The notes under the pieces: model-generated
What the model saw: only the letters and a program-made list of their open reading frames with translations
What the model was told of the DNA's origin: nothing
Databases searched by the model: none
Part shown: positions 13,893 to 25,440 of the stretch, in pieces
Layout: each line of letters opens with the position of its first letter
Numbering within the stretch: position 1 is the first letter of the stretch
Translations under genes and position numbers: made by a program
Source: Metridium senile
Lineage: Eukaryota; Cnidaria; Anthozoa; Actiniaria; Metridiidae
Reading direction: 5' to 3'
Length of the DNA stretch: 64,000 nt
NCBI GenBank assembly: GCA_949775045.1
Contig: OX459108.1
Coordinates: 14,472,681 to 14,536,680, forward strand

Positions 13893-15571
13893 ATTGCTCA
13901 TTTTTGGCAATTTTGCATGGGCTATCGTCCATCAGCAACCGTTAATTTTGGTCAATTTTGAGCATTTTGCATGGGCTATCGTCCATCAAAAATCGTCATT
14001 TTTGCTCATTTTGCAGGGGCTATAGTCCATCACAAATCGTCATTTTTGCTCATTTTTGGTCATTTTGCATAGGCAATAGTCCATCAAAAGTCGTCATTTT
14101 TGCTCATTTTTGGTTAATTTTGGTCAATTTTGAGCATTTTGCATGGGCTATCGTCCATCAAAAATCGTCATTTTTTGTCATTTTGCAGGGGCTATAGTCC
14201 ATCAAAAATCGTCATTTTTGCTCATTTTTGCTCATTTTCCATGGGCTATCGTCCATCAAAAATCGTCATTTTTGTCATTTTGCAGGGGCTATAGTCCATC
14301 AAAAATCGTCATTTTTGCTAATTTTTGGTCATTTTGCATGGGCTATAGTCCATCAAAAATCGTCATTTTTGGTCATTTTGGATGGGCTATAGTCCATCAA
14401 AAATCGTCATTTTTGCTCATTTTTGCTCATTTTCCATGGGCTATAGTCCATCAAAAATCGTCATTTTTGGTCATTTTGCATGGGCAATAGTCCATCAAAA
14501 GTCGTCATTTTTGCTCATTTTTGCTCATTTTGCATGGGCTATCATAAACAATCGTCATTTTTTGTCATTTTGCAGGGGCTATAGTCCATCAAAAATCGTC
14601 ATTTTGCTCATTTTTGGTCATTTTGTATGGGCTATATTCCATCAAAAATCGTCATTTTTTGTCATTTTGTATGGGCTATAGTCCTTCAAAAATCGTCATT
14701 TTTGGCCATTTTGCATGGGCTATAGTCCACCAAAAATCGTCATTTTGCTCATTTTTGGTCATTTTGGATGGGCTATAGTCGATCAAAAATCGTCATTTTT
14801 TGTCATTTTGTATGGGCTATAGTCCATCAAAAATCGATAATTTTGGTCATTTTTGAGCATTTTGCAAGGGCTATTGTCTATAGTATTGTCATTTTTGCTC
14901 ACTTTAGGCCATTTTGCATGGGCTATCGTCCATCAAAAATCGTCATTTTTTGTCATTTTGCAGGGGCTATAGTCCATCAAAAATCGTCATTTTTGCTCAT
15001 TTTTGCTCATTTTCCATGGGCTATAGTCCATCAAAAATCGTCATTTTTGGTCATTTTGCATGGGCAATAGTTCATCAAAAGTCGTCATTTTTGCTCATTT
15101 TTGGTTATTTTGGATGGGCTATAGTCGATCAAAAATCGTCATTTTTGCTCATTTTTTGTCATTTTGTATGGGCTATATATAGTCCATCAAAAATCGTCAT
15201 TTTTGGTCATTTTGCATGGGCAATAGTTCATCAAAAATCGTCATTTTTTGTCATTTTGTATGGGCTATAGTCCATCAAAAATCGTCATTTTTTGTCATTT
15301 TGTATGGGCTATAGTCCATCAAAAATCGATAATTTTGGTCATTTTTGAGCATTTTGCAAGGGCTATTGTCTATAGTATTGTCATTTTTGCTCACTTTAGG
15401 CCATTTTGCATGGGCTATCGTCCATCAAAAATCGTCATTTTTTGTCATTTTGCAGGGGCTATAGTCCATCAAAAATCGTCATTTTTGCTCATTTTTGGTC
15501 ATTTTGCATGGGCTATCGTCCATCAAAAATCGTCATTTTTTGTCATTTTGCAGGGGCTATAGTCCATCATT
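13893..15571. repeat. 1.7-kb minisatellite (GGGCTATAGTCCATCAAAAATCG core)
   Basis: About 35 units with core GGGCTATAGTCCATCAAAAA followed by TCGTCATTTTTGCTCATTT or TTTTGGTCATTTTGCAT variants. Unit length varies (about 40-65 bp), and segments of several units are themselves duplicated (for example 14815-15050 and 15296-15470). Several long frames read MGYSPSKIVIFAHF-like strings; these follow from the repeat and have no coding character. Confidence 0.9.
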
Positions 15572-15753
15572 CAGTGGCGGATCCAGGATTTTCAAAAGGG
15601 GGGGGGGGGATTTTGGAAAAGGGGGGGGGGGGATTTTGGTTTCGGATATATAAAAATCCCAATAATGCTGGAGCTATCCCGGACGTAAGATATAACTGCT
15701 TAGAAAAAGAGGGGGGGAAGTCACCCAATTCCCCTTCCCTGGATCCGCCCCTG
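15572..15753. mobile_element. MITE with CAGTGGCGGATCCAGG ends
   Basis: A 16-bp terminal inverted repeat (one mismatch) encloses 182 bp with G-runs (GGGGGGATTTTGG). MITEs with a GGCGGATCCAGG terminus are widespread in animals. It interrupts the end of the minisatellite. Confidence 0.75.
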
Positions 15754-16680
15754 GTTTTATTACGTGATTTGAATAGAAATACTGTTGTGTATGTGTTTCG
15801 TTGCTAAGCGCTTTTCCTTTCGACATAAACTTTCGTAACTCGCAAATAAACTCGGCGAAAACTTACATTTGTCAAACTTATTAAAAAATTCATGAATAAT
15901 TAATGAGACATTTTCAAAAGAAATCATGACCATGACGAGTGTTGTAAATCTGATACAACACTAGTGTTGTATATCCTGATTTGCATAAGTTTTAACTGGT
16001 AATTTTACGGCAAAATTTATTTTAACCTTGAAAATTTTGGTTAAATATGAAAGAGCTAACCTAGACATTTTTTAAGTAGTTTACAACATTCGCGTCCGTG
16101 TTGTATCGGCGATACAATCGCGCGCCTTCGGCTTGCGATTGTATCTGCCGATACAACACGGCCGCTCATGTTGTAAACACTACTTATAACACTAATACGT
16201 TAGTTAAAGGTTTATTATCATTGTTGGAGTGTGTAGGTTAAATCATACACAGAATAACATGTGTTTTATTACGTGATTTGAATCGAAATACTGTTGTGTT
16301 TGTGTTTCGGCCCGGCCGGGTTCTTAATTAAAGCGCTTTCAAAACTGATCGCTTCAAGGCAATAAACTGGGCGAAAACTTACATTTGTCAAACGTATTAT
16401 AACACTAATACATTAGTTAAAGGTTTATTATCATTATTGGAGTGTTTAGGTTTAATCATACACAGAATAACATGTTTTTTTTTACGTGATTTCAATCGAA
16501 ATACTGTTGTGTATGTGTTTCGTTGCTAAGCGCTTTTCCTTTCGACATAAACTTTCGTAACTCGCAAATAAATTCGGCGAAAACTGACATTTGTCAAACT
16601 TATGATCACACTAATACATCAGTTAATGGTTTATTACCATTATTGGAGTGTGTTTGATTTAAGCAAACACCGAATTACCG
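15754..16680. repeat. Three copies of a ~212-bp repeat, first one interrupted
   Basis: The unit begins GTTTTATTACGTGATTTGAAT, passes through TTCGTTGCTAAGCGCTTTTC and CAAACTTATTATAACACTAATAC, and ends CACAGAATAACATG. Copies start near 15754, 16262 and 16473. About 310 bp including a strong hairpin are inserted in the first copy. Confidence 0.75.
16076..16188. repeat. Strong hairpin with GTGTTGTATCGGCGATACAA arms
   Basis: The left arm GTGTTGTATCGGCGATACAA and following GC-rich bases pair with GCGATTGTATCTGCCGATAC and ACAACAC on the right around a GCCTTCGGC loop; outer arms GTTTACAACAT/ATGTTGTAAAC extend it to about 110 bp. It is probably a foldback MITE. Confidence 0.7.
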
Positions 16681-16825
16681 TAATAAATCAGTTTATTTCG
16701 TATATTTGTGTGCATAAGTGACATTGACCATACTGCGCGTGCGTGGCATTTTGGCGATGAAGATGACCAAGAAAAATAAAGGCGAAACGTATACTCGGAT
16801 TCCACAGGAATCCCGAGTAATAAAC

Positions 16826-16960
16826 AACACATACACACACAAAATTTACAATTAAGGAATGTCACAATACATGTGACACACGAGAAGACAAATAATTACT
16901 AACCTATTTACAATACATACAATAGCTACTTTTTCACAATAATTTTTGAATATTATACAT
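16826..16960 (-). mobile_element. LINE 3'-end fragment
   Basis: ACACACACAAAATTTACA followed by GTGACACACGAGAAGACA matches the 3' end of the LINE in intron 1 of gene D (47105-47185). No coding part is present. 16961-17297 is AT-rich 3' flank of gene A. Confidence 0.5.
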
Positions 16961-17297
16961 ATGAGTTGTCTAACAGATTTTGTTTAATTTAAATACATAT
17001 AAAACTTGTTAACGAAAAAAGAAAAAAAAACCTACTAACTAGTAAATAGGTATTGAAATAACAAACAAAAAAACACACACACACAAATAAAAAAAAATTA
17101 CAAACAAAATTGTTTTTATGATTATTCATCTCACGACCGCATTTTAAATCAATAAAATCTGGTCACGTGACTAACCAAATACTACAAAATCATTTCATCA
17201 TGTTCGTCTTTGCTTCATTACAGTCAATATTATGTTTTGCGTTCTTTGGTACTGAACCAGGTCTTAACACCCTATGTTTGTTTCTTCAAAAACTATT

Positions 17298-17776
17298 CTA
17301 TTTACAACCATAGAGTTCCATTCTTAGAAAAATGAAAGTTTGCCAGGTCTTGGGGTAAACCCTGATATATCTGGCTCTTATAGGAGGAGAAATAGCATTC
17401 TTTACCACCGTTTGATAGTCAGTGTTACCTACAAATATCTTCCCTCCCTCGTAGTCAGTAAATGCTGTTCCATCCATGCTGTGTTGTAGAGAGTACGTCT
17501 TTACCCAGTAGTAACCGTAATATTGTCCTTGAGTGGCAATTGCTGTTACAGTCGTTACGCTGCTCAAATCCACTTGTATCCACTGTCCAAGTAAGTTTGA
17601 ATATAGTACCCATCCATCTGCAGCCAGATTAAGCCTCGCTTTATAAGGATAATAGTTTGAATATACAGTAGAAGCGGTGATCTTATAATCAGAAATAGCT
17701 TTATTCTCCATGCCCAAAGGAGATACAACAATGCACGGCGAGGCTATTGTCGTGGGCTGTGGCGTCGTCGTCGTTA
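17298..17776 (-). CDS. Gene A exon 4: F5/8 type C (discoidin) domain
   Basis: A Thr-rich linker (VTTTT) leads into a discoidin fold: [51 protein letters not shown] and terminal ELYGCK. It uses GNTDYQ where the paralogues have GNTDQQ. Confidence 0.85.
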
Positions 17777-20700
17777 CTAAGGAAAAAATAAGAAACTATT
17801 GGCGCTGGTTTTGTTTATCGTTGCTTGTTTCATACCAAGCCACGAACTGCACTATGGACGATATTAAATCAAGCAGCGAAAGGTCAAAACAATATGGAAT
17901 GTTCAAGACACTGTCTGCAGGGTTTTCCAGCATATTCTATTATGTGCTGATAATAATTTCAAGCTTGGTAAGCAGCATGCAGCATACATGATGCAACATG
18001 CTCGTAGATAAAAAATTAAGTTTCAAATCTTTATCACTGTATTCTATGGGGATTTCAAAGTCCTTTTGACTGAAATTGAAAACGTCTCTCCTGCGCCACG
18101 GTAGTTTCACTTGGCAATTTCACATGGATTTTAGACCCCCATAGAACAGATAGAATACAGCGAATCCGATTTGAAACATTACCTCTAAACAAAACCCTTT
18201 TGTTTACGTACCTCGTTTAACACTGACTTTGGTGGACGATTGTATGCGTACTCCAGCAATCGACGCAATGCAGATATAGACACCAGCATCTTCCAATCGA
18301 ACACCGTTGACTGTTAACATTCCATCTCGAATGTTTGATCGTGCGCGTGGTGGAAGACTACCACCCTTTTTTATCCACCTTATCGTTGGCTTTGGGCTTC
18401 CTGTGGCAGTGCATTTCATAGAGAAAGAAAGCCCTTCTTTCGTTTTCACAGCTTTTGGTGGCTTGTCTACAAACACAGGGTTTACTACAAATAATTGTAG
18501 TCTCTTTACTGTCGAACCCAGAACATTGTTAGCTTTACAAAAGTACGTATCAGAGTCTGAAAGTTTCAGTTTAGCAACAGAAAGGTCGCCGTTTTGTATC
18601 GATGAACGGCCATGAGGTAATGGACTCGAAGCTCTTGACCACGTGACTTTAGGAGGTGGTGAGCCGATTACGTGACATCGTGGGAATGTAATGTTTTTAT
18701 CTGCTTGAACAAAGATTGGTTTGTTGGCTAAGGACACTTGGGGCGCATCTGGAGAGAAAAAAATTCATAGTAATTTTGGTATTAATGTTTTTTTTTTCAT
18801 GTGGGTAAAAAAGTTAAAAGGTACAATCATCGGGACATTATAACATTTTTATAACCAGGGGGAGGGGGTGGTCCGACGAAGCATAATATTGCAACCCCCC
18901 AAAAATACTATAATAAAAGACTATATATTTTAGAAGAAATATACCTCAAAAATGATTTGTTGAATGTATTTAGTATGTTCATCTAGTACGAAACTCATGC
19001 CTTGCTGAAAAAAAATTCAAATGAATATATAATTTTCTGATACACGGATCGAAACAAAAATTGAACTCGGATCCCCCTCCCTCCCCCCTTCCCTCCCCCC
19101 TTAAAAGGTTTTTTTAAGTCCTAAAAAATACTTGGCAGGCCTCTTGACCAAAAAAAATACCCAGAACAAAAATTGTCAACCCCCAAAAATACGTCGGACC
19201 ACCCCGTCATTTTACCCCCAGAGTACATCGCCTGGGGGAACATAATAGAGGTTCCACGTGCATAACAGGCTTGTCAGACAAGAACAATATTTATTCAAAT
19301 TGGTCGCCATTTTTCGACATGGAAATAACACAAGAAAGATTAACTATGTGTATTAAGGTATTCCATACTTACAATTCACAGTCAGTCGTACGGTTTGCTG
19401 TTCAGAGCCAAGAATGTTGCTCGCTCGACATTGGTACATTCCAGAATGGTTTGATGTAACGTTCGAAATCACAAGTTTATTTTCAGATGAAAGAGGACTG
19501 GAACTAGCTGAGGAACCACGCACTTTTGTCCATGTGAACTTTGGTTTAGGATTACCGCTGGACGAGCAATGGAAGACTGCTGTCTCAGTTTTATTAAGGA
19601 CCAATGACAAGGGAGATATGACCACATCTGGAGACGATACTGATTGACCTGGATCCCCCTTCAATCCCGGCATACCTTGTGGTCCTTGATCTCCTTTGTC
19701 TCCTTTCAAACCACGTGGACCCATAATTCCCATCTTTCCCATATCTCCTTTCGGCCCTTTCTTTCCTCTTGGCCCGCTGCCACCTCGCCTTCCTGGTGGT
19801 CCGGGAGGTCCTTGTGCGCACTTTGTATTTTTACTTGAGCAGAAGCTTTGGACAAGCTTTTGGATTTGTTCCAATTCGCTTGAAGAGAATACGTTACGAC
19901 GGGTTCTAGTTGACCTAGCTGAAGGAATAAATATCACAATAAAAAAATCAATACTTTAGTAGAACTATTTATATGTTAATCAATAAATAAATCAATAACT
20001 TGTGTTGTAATATTTCATCGTCAAATTAAAACTGGGACCTAAGCCCGCTAAGTCAAAAACAAGAAATGATGTCATTAACTAATTACATGGACTTCCCAAG
20101 GAAGACCATGTCTTTAAATGCTGCGTGGTCAATCTTAGGTCTCAAATGTGCCATTTTGGGCTACCTGTGGTCCTATTGTGTTTCAGCCAATGAGAACCGA
20201 TCAAAACTTTCAACTTGATGTTTCCATGTCGATGTCAAACTCAACCAATCCGAGTGCTTTCTTTTTTGAAATCTATTGTCATATTGTCAAATGTGTCGTG
20301 TGTAGCTAGGCCTATCTATTCACACACGGAGAAATAGAGGGGAAGTCTCCTTAAGTTGCTTGCGTTCAACGATAATATGGACGAAATCAAGCATAGAACG
20401 CTGCTCTCACATACAAATGGACACGCCATTCGTGGTAGGCCCACACTAAGAGATGTTCAGCGAAATTTTCGGAACGGGCCGGTCCACGAATCTGTTAGCA
20501 TTGATAGGATTGAAAGCATTGATAGCAAAGTTCTTACCAGTCTTATCAGTTCTCACGAGAAAGAAAACGAACCAAATATGATTCTTAACTACAATACAAC
20601 TTACAAAACTATAACCACTGACATGAAAACTGACTGTATGAATGCTGAGTTTTTGTGGATTACTCTATCTATAAGATAGGTAACCACTATTGTTAGCGGA

Positions 20701-22455
20701 TACAGAAACGCGCCCTCACTATCATCTGTGATCCTGATCTATCTTACAGCGAAAAACTGTCTACCTCCTGTTTACAGTCTCTAGACAGTCGCCAGGCATC
20801 GTGTGTGAAACTCTTTGCCCATTGTTAACGATCCAAACCAGCTTTCAATGTTAACTGTAAATATTTTTTAAGAAACAAACGTCCTTTCATAGAGGCTAGA
20901 TACAAAACTGATCGTTTTAGAAAGTTATTTATTCAAGCATCAATCCGTAATTTGTAATAAATAATTTTTATTTGATTAGATTAGATTATCAATTTCATAC
21001 TATTGTCATACCAATGTAATTCAGTTTTAACTGCAATATTGGTGTTTATTAAACTATTATTATTATTATTACTAAGCTAGCACAATCGGTTAACGCGATA
21101 AACTACAGTATAAGGGTCAAGAGTTCGAATCCAACTGACATCACTATTTTTTTTTTTCCTTTCTCACTTTTTTCTCTTTTTTTTCCTTTTGATAGTTTTT
21201 GATATTGATTTATTGGTTTCCAAGAGAGAATTTTTTTTTTTTAAATGATTTATTACTTGAAATCAAACGGCTATATATCAGTGTCAGTCGCGAGACCCGC
21301 GTAGCCATAAAACAAAGCGATGTATATCTCCAATATATTCTAATAAAGGACTTGCTTAAAATAGCTACTAAATAAATGAAATGCACACCAGCTGGAAAGT
21401 TGTCATACTTCGATCTTTCAGTAGAGTGTGGAAGTTCGTCCTCGCTACTTGGTCCTCGCTTCAGTTTGAATCAAATGACCTCAAGATGCGAAATAATTAT
21501 TTTCCAAACCCCTGCACAATAAAAAACATCTAAACATACTCCACAACTTCCTACGACTGACTTTTCTAACCTTTGAAGGGATTGACACTCATTCTTTGTA
21601 AATATTTATCGACTGGAACATAGTCTCCAGCTATTAAATATCAAGATTAGTCTGTTTGCCATTGGCGCCGGAAGTCCATGTAAGTGGTCTTTGAGCTGAG
21701 CGTCTAGTTAATATTTCTTGATACCGGTGACTTAAATGATTATAGGTAAATTAGTCAAATACTAGAGAAAAGATTTGTGATTTGTGTTTTGTACCATGGG
21801 CCTTGTTGAATACAAAGAATAGATTACAGGAAATCAAGGTATAAACTGTGCAATTAATTCACAGCATAAATCTTTAAAACCTCAAATAGAGCTCTCGTCG
21901 ATCAAACTCAGCTTTTTTAGCGTGTAAGATATTGTTTGAAATTGCTGTACGGTCCATAGAATTTTAAACTGTTTCAATTGTTTGATAATTAATGTACACA
22001 TTCCTTAAATTATAACGGCTGAAGTCTATTCGTAAAGAATATATATTACACGCTAACGAGGCCGAGAACTATGAAAAGGACTATTGATACTTGCCGGTAG
22101 ACCGAATCGAAATATGGCGACATTCTATTGTTCCTGCCTAACAAACCTCGCGTTGAAACACAATAGTTTTCACGCGTATGAGAGGCTGGCCTGTCATAAA
22201 CAACAGTTATTCAAGTTGTTCGCCATTTTTCGATTCGAAGTATAGCTTTTTACCTTGTCCATATTCAATGTTTCCTGTGTGTTCACCTTTCTGTTCGTGT
22301 GGTTTATAGCTTGTCTCAATACTTTCCATTCTTGTACGATAGTCCTTTAGTACCAACTCCACGCGAACAAACTGGCCAACACAGACAAACACAATCACAG
22401 CATGGAAAACGAAAGACCACAAAGATACTCCACGCACAGCTTTTTTATCGGTCAT
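17298..22455 (-). CDS. Gene A: type II membrane collagen-Ig3-discoidin protein
   Basis: Four exons on the minus strand (22254-22455, 19373-19918, 18212-18748, 17298-17776), all joined in phase 1, encode about 587 residues with no break. Order: short cytosolic end ([13 protein letters not shown]), one membrane span about residues 12-33, Arg-rich RTRR site at 72-75, a stalk with two Cys, 19 Gly-X-Y triplets, three Ig domains, and a C-terminal F5/8 type C domain ending MELYGCK. Topology is inferred as type II (N-terminus inside), as in transmembrane collagens and gliomedin. Ligand unknown: collagen would trimerise the chain, and Ig and discoidin domains usually bind proteins or glycans. An extra ATG 12 bases upstream (22467) is an alternative start. 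Exon 1 uses a donor 6 bases further downstream than its paralogues, adding two residues. Closest to gene B. Confidence 0.8.
18018..18180. mobile_element. Foldback MITE in intron 3 of gene A
   Basis: Arms GTTTCAAATC and GATTTGAAAC, with ACTGTATTCTATGGGG pairing CCCATAGAACAGATAGAATAC imperfectly. The same element sits at the same place in genes B, C and D, so it predates the duplications. Confidence 0.7.
18212..18748 (-). CDS. Gene A exon 3: Ig 2 and Ig 3
   Basis: 179 codons, two I-set-like Ig domains: [18 protein letters not shown] with [11 protein letters not shown], and [17 protein letters not shown] with [11 protein letters not shown]. Ends KVSVKRG, a subfamily marker shared with gene B. 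Confidence 0.85.
18749..19372. mobile_element. Intron 2 of gene A with MITE-like insert
   Basis: GGGGTGGTCCGACG (18865-18878) and CGTCGGACCACCCC (19192-19205) are inverted ends of a 340-bp segment that also repeats the word CCCCCAAAAATAC near both ends. No gene is present. Confidence 0.5.
19373..19918 (-). CDS. Gene A exon 2: RTRR site, collagen, Ig 1
   Basis: Begins ARSTRTRRN after the acceptor, then helical [20 protein letters not shown], 19 uninterrupted triplets ([19 protein letters not shown] onward), then an Ig domain with the FHCSSSG and [10 protein letters not shown] cysteines. Donor GTAAGT. Confidence 0.85.
20356..21075 (+). mobile_element. Degenerate retroelement in intron 1 of gene A
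   Basis: A 107-codon frame at 20356-20679 ([20 protein letters not shown]) is not recognised. Downstream, broken frames show Arg/Phe/Lys-rich words like a LINE reverse-transcriptase C-terminus ([14 protein letters not shown]), and the segment ends in a TTATTATTATTATT tail at 21055-21070. It is antisense to gene A. Confidence 0.4.
21075..21150 (+). tRNA. tRNA-like sequence with pol III boxes (SINE head?)
   Basis: TAGCACAATCGGTTA fits an A box and GAGTTCGAATCC a B box at the right spacing, followed by a run of ten or more T. Acceptor and T-stem pairing is poor, so this is more likely a tRNA-derived SINE or pseudogene than a working tRNA. 21151-22253 is intron without further structure I can support. 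Confidence 0.3.
22254..22455 (-). CDS. Gene A exon 1: cytosolic tip, membrane span, stalk
   Basis: [13 protein letters not shown], then [20 protein letters not shown] as the hydrophobic span, then charged stalk ([20 protein letters not shown]). Donor GTAAAA follows GGACAAG; in genes B-D the donor GTAAGA follows directly after TATG. Confidence 0.8.
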
Positions 22456-22640
22456 TATGACTCTCAATGAGCCAGGTTGAAATGAACGAACAGCAATGTT
22501 TACTGTAGAGAGAATAGTGTTTGTATGGATGTGTTTAGATTGTAGCTGTTGTAATTATATTCGATGATGTGTATGAGCTTGAATGTGACTCTCAATGCAT
22601 GGGTTTTCCGCTTTGTGGTAGATATGCTGTCATTTGATGC
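22456..22640 (-). promoter_or_regulatory. Conserved upstream region of gene A
   Basis: Shared with genes B-D: a block with TGTAGAGAGAATAGTGTTTG on the plus strand, and a TATAATTA motif on the minus strand (22552-22559) about 100 bp before the ATG. Promoter role inferred from conservation and position. Confidence 0.45.
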
Positions 22641-24216
22641 AGGAAGAATGTTGGGCTTACTATAATCAACGAAACGAAACGAAACGAAACCGTTTCGTTT
22701 CGTTAACCTATATTCAACGAAACGAAACGAAACGAGATCATAATTAAAGAATAAAGAATAAATAAGGAATAAAAGCTTTGTAAGACGCTATCAATTGAAC
22801 GTACGATTTCGCTGCATCGCAGAATCACACACTGCTGCTATCTATACATTACTGCTCCAGCAACACTGAAGTACAATGGGACGCAAATGACATGATATAC
22901 GATATAAATCAGACAATAAATATACAACAGCAATTTACCGGCGACTCAGATTTCGCCAAATCAGTCGTATCTCGAAGGTTTAATCCACGAATAAAACTCG
23001 TCTGTCTCTTTTTAGACTTATTGATATTTATGGATATAACTAGGAAAATTTTAAGTCGTTTAAAGTATGTGAAATACCCATTGAAAATGACGACAAAGAC
23101 GTTGGCGCCATTATTTGACCTAGTCCGTGACCTCCTCTTGGGGGTAGGGAAGGGATATCTTGGATAATAAAAATTGAATATTCCTAAATCAATTTATGAT
23201 TTTTTTTTTGCTGATGATCAATTAAAGAAATATTGATAATAACGAATATCGTAACAAAACACAAAGGCCATTGATTGTAGTGACTTTTCTTCGCGTAACG
23301 CAAGCTTTAATAAGACGAACAACTCTGGGGGGAGGGGGTTGGGAATACATATATATAATACATATAACATTTGTTTTTTAATACTGAGATTTTGAAAATG
23401 ACCCCTAAAAGGTACGCTCAGATACACATAAAGCAGAGTAAAAACGAACCTTAGAACTGATTTTTGAGCCAAATCTCTAAATGGACCCTAAAAGGTACGC
23501 ACTGGAAATATTTTAACCCTAAAAGGTACGCCGATCACCCCTACCGATCACCCCCCCCCCCCCCCCCCCCCGGGCAATAAACACTTCAAGACCGCAAAGG
23601 TAGCCTACGTCACTTCGGGACAGAGAAAAAGTCTGGATGTGACGTAGGCAACTGCAAAAAATTCCATGAATCTTATTGCAATTCATTTATTAGTTTGTTG
23701 TTGTTGTTGTTGTTTTCAATAAGGTCAATGACATGATCATTCAATTTCCACTTCAAAAGCTTGCACAAGCGCATGCCAGCAAAAGTCAATTTTAATAAAT
23801 TGGTGACAAGGTAAATAAGACCATCTTCGTCTTCAGAGCCAGCACTATTGTTATCCAGCGGGAAAGCAATGACAACAGCGCATGCTCTGTGTGCAGCAGC
23901 GACTATCTCAATTTCGTTCCTATAGTCGTTATCTCTTACTGCGCGTGCTCGAGGAGGTATCTTGATATTTCGTAGAGCATGCGTAAGAAGTATCGATTAT
24001 GAGAACGAGATTGTGGTTAAAATTCCATAACCCTTTGCATTGTTGAACAAAAACAAGCTGCTTAACCAAAATAATTATAAACATTTGATGGAGTATTGAT
24101 AATTTTATAATTAAATTTCCTACCTAAAACATTGTCGATCCATCAAGTCATGCAATCAAAAGTGGCAAAACAGCAATTGTCAATCCAAAAATTAACTAAG
24201 ACGAGTTGGATTTGCA
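22641..24216. other. Spacer between genes A and B, repeats only
   Basis: Contains a GAAAC-repeat palindrome (22672-22735), a CTAAAAGGTACGC repeat family (23397-23535) shared with 43960-45330, a C-run at 23550-23572, and a small hairpin CCTACGTCAC/GTGACGTAGG at 23605-23650. From about 23575 it is nearly identical to 33620 onward, the flank of gene C. A frame at 22892-23167 lacks support. Confidence 0.6.
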
Positions 24217-25440
24217 ATGGATTTGTGGAATCAAATCCCAGTTTCTTTAAGATCTTCGTCAACATTTTATTTGAAAAAGGAATTTCGGCAATGTTTGTTT
24301 AATTATTTATTATACATGGCTACAATGTTGATATCACAAAATCATTTGAGAAGAAGTGTGTTAATAGTAATGATATTAATAGTTATAATTTGCTCTTTTT
24401 TATATTCATCAATTTATTTAGTGTAAATAATTTCTATTATCCGTATCTAATAGTGTATAGAAATGAAATAAAGTGTTAATAGTAATAATATTAATAGTTA
24501 TAATTTGTTCTTTTTTATATTCATCAATTTATTTAGTGTAAATAATTTCTACTATCCGTATCTAATAGTGTATAGAAATGAAATAAAGTGTTAATAGTAA
24601 TGATATTAATAGTTATAATTTGCTCTTCTTTATATTCAACAATTTATTTAGTGTATACTAAATAATTTCTATTATCCGTATCTAATATTGTATAGAAATG
24701 AAATAAAGTGTTAATAGTAATAATATTAATAGTTATAATTTGTTCTTCTTTATATTTATCAATTTATTTAGTGTAGATAATTTCTATTATCCGTATCTAA
24801 TAGTGTACTAGAAATGAAATAAAGTGTTAATAGTAATAATATTAATAGTTATAATTTGTCCTTCTTTATATTTATCAATTTATTTAGTGTAGATAATTTC
24901 TATTATCCGTATCTAATAGTGTACTAGAAATGAAATAAAGTGTTAATAGTAATAATATTAATAGTTATAATTTGTCCTTCTTTATATTTATCAATTTATT
25001 TAGTGTAAATAATTTCTATTATCCGTATCTAATAGTGTATAGAAATGAAATAAAGTGTTAATAGTAATAATATTAATAGTTGTAATTTGTCCTTCTTTAT
25101 ATTTATCAATTTATTTAGTGTAGATAATTTCTATTATCCGTATCTAATAGTGTATAGAAATGAAATAAAGTGTTAATAGTAATAATATTAATAGTTATAA
25201 TTTGTCCTTTATATTTATCAATTTATTTAGTGTAGATAATTTCTATTATCCGTATCTAATAGTGTATAGAAATGAAATAAAGTGTTAATAGTAATAATAT
25301 TAATAGTTATAATTTGTCCTTCTTTATATTTATTAATTTATTTACTGTAGATAATTTCTATATGTGTATCTAATAGTGTACAGAAATAAACTGTTAACAG
25401 TAATAATATTAATAAATAAAATTTGTTCTTCTTTATATTG
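24217..25440 (+). mobile_element. LINE 3' end with ~115-bp tandem array (9-10 copies)
   Basis: A short frame MDLWNQIPVSLRSSSTFYLK resembles the last residues of a CR1/Jockey-type LINE protein (W-N-x-(I/L)-P). It is followed by tandem units with ATTATCCGTATCTAATAGTG and GAAATGAAATAAAGTGTTAA. Unit starts are near 24357, 24473, 24589, 24709, 24827, 24941, 25054, 25169 and 25281. The same structure with fewer units is at 34269-34930. Confidence 0.75.

Noticed and set aside
13958..15807. Series of 80-130-codon frames with MGYSPSKIVIFAHF-like repeats
   Set aside because: Open because the minisatellite lacks stops in that frame; the same words appear in overlapping frames and unit length is not a constant multiple of three.
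19594..19959. Arg/Thr-rich and Pro-rich frames antisense or shifted to the collagen exon (also near 32032, 38348, 50650)
   Set aside because: Shadow frames of the Gly-X-Y coding sequence, repeated in all four paralogues for that reason.
22892..23472. Two frames of 84-91 codons between genes A and B
   Set aside because: No homologous signature, poor start context, and the region is built of dispersed repeats.
23548..23573. Long C-runs (also 45841-45860) as functional elements
   Set aside because: Homopolymers at the edge of MITE-like repeats; probably slippage or assembly collapse points.
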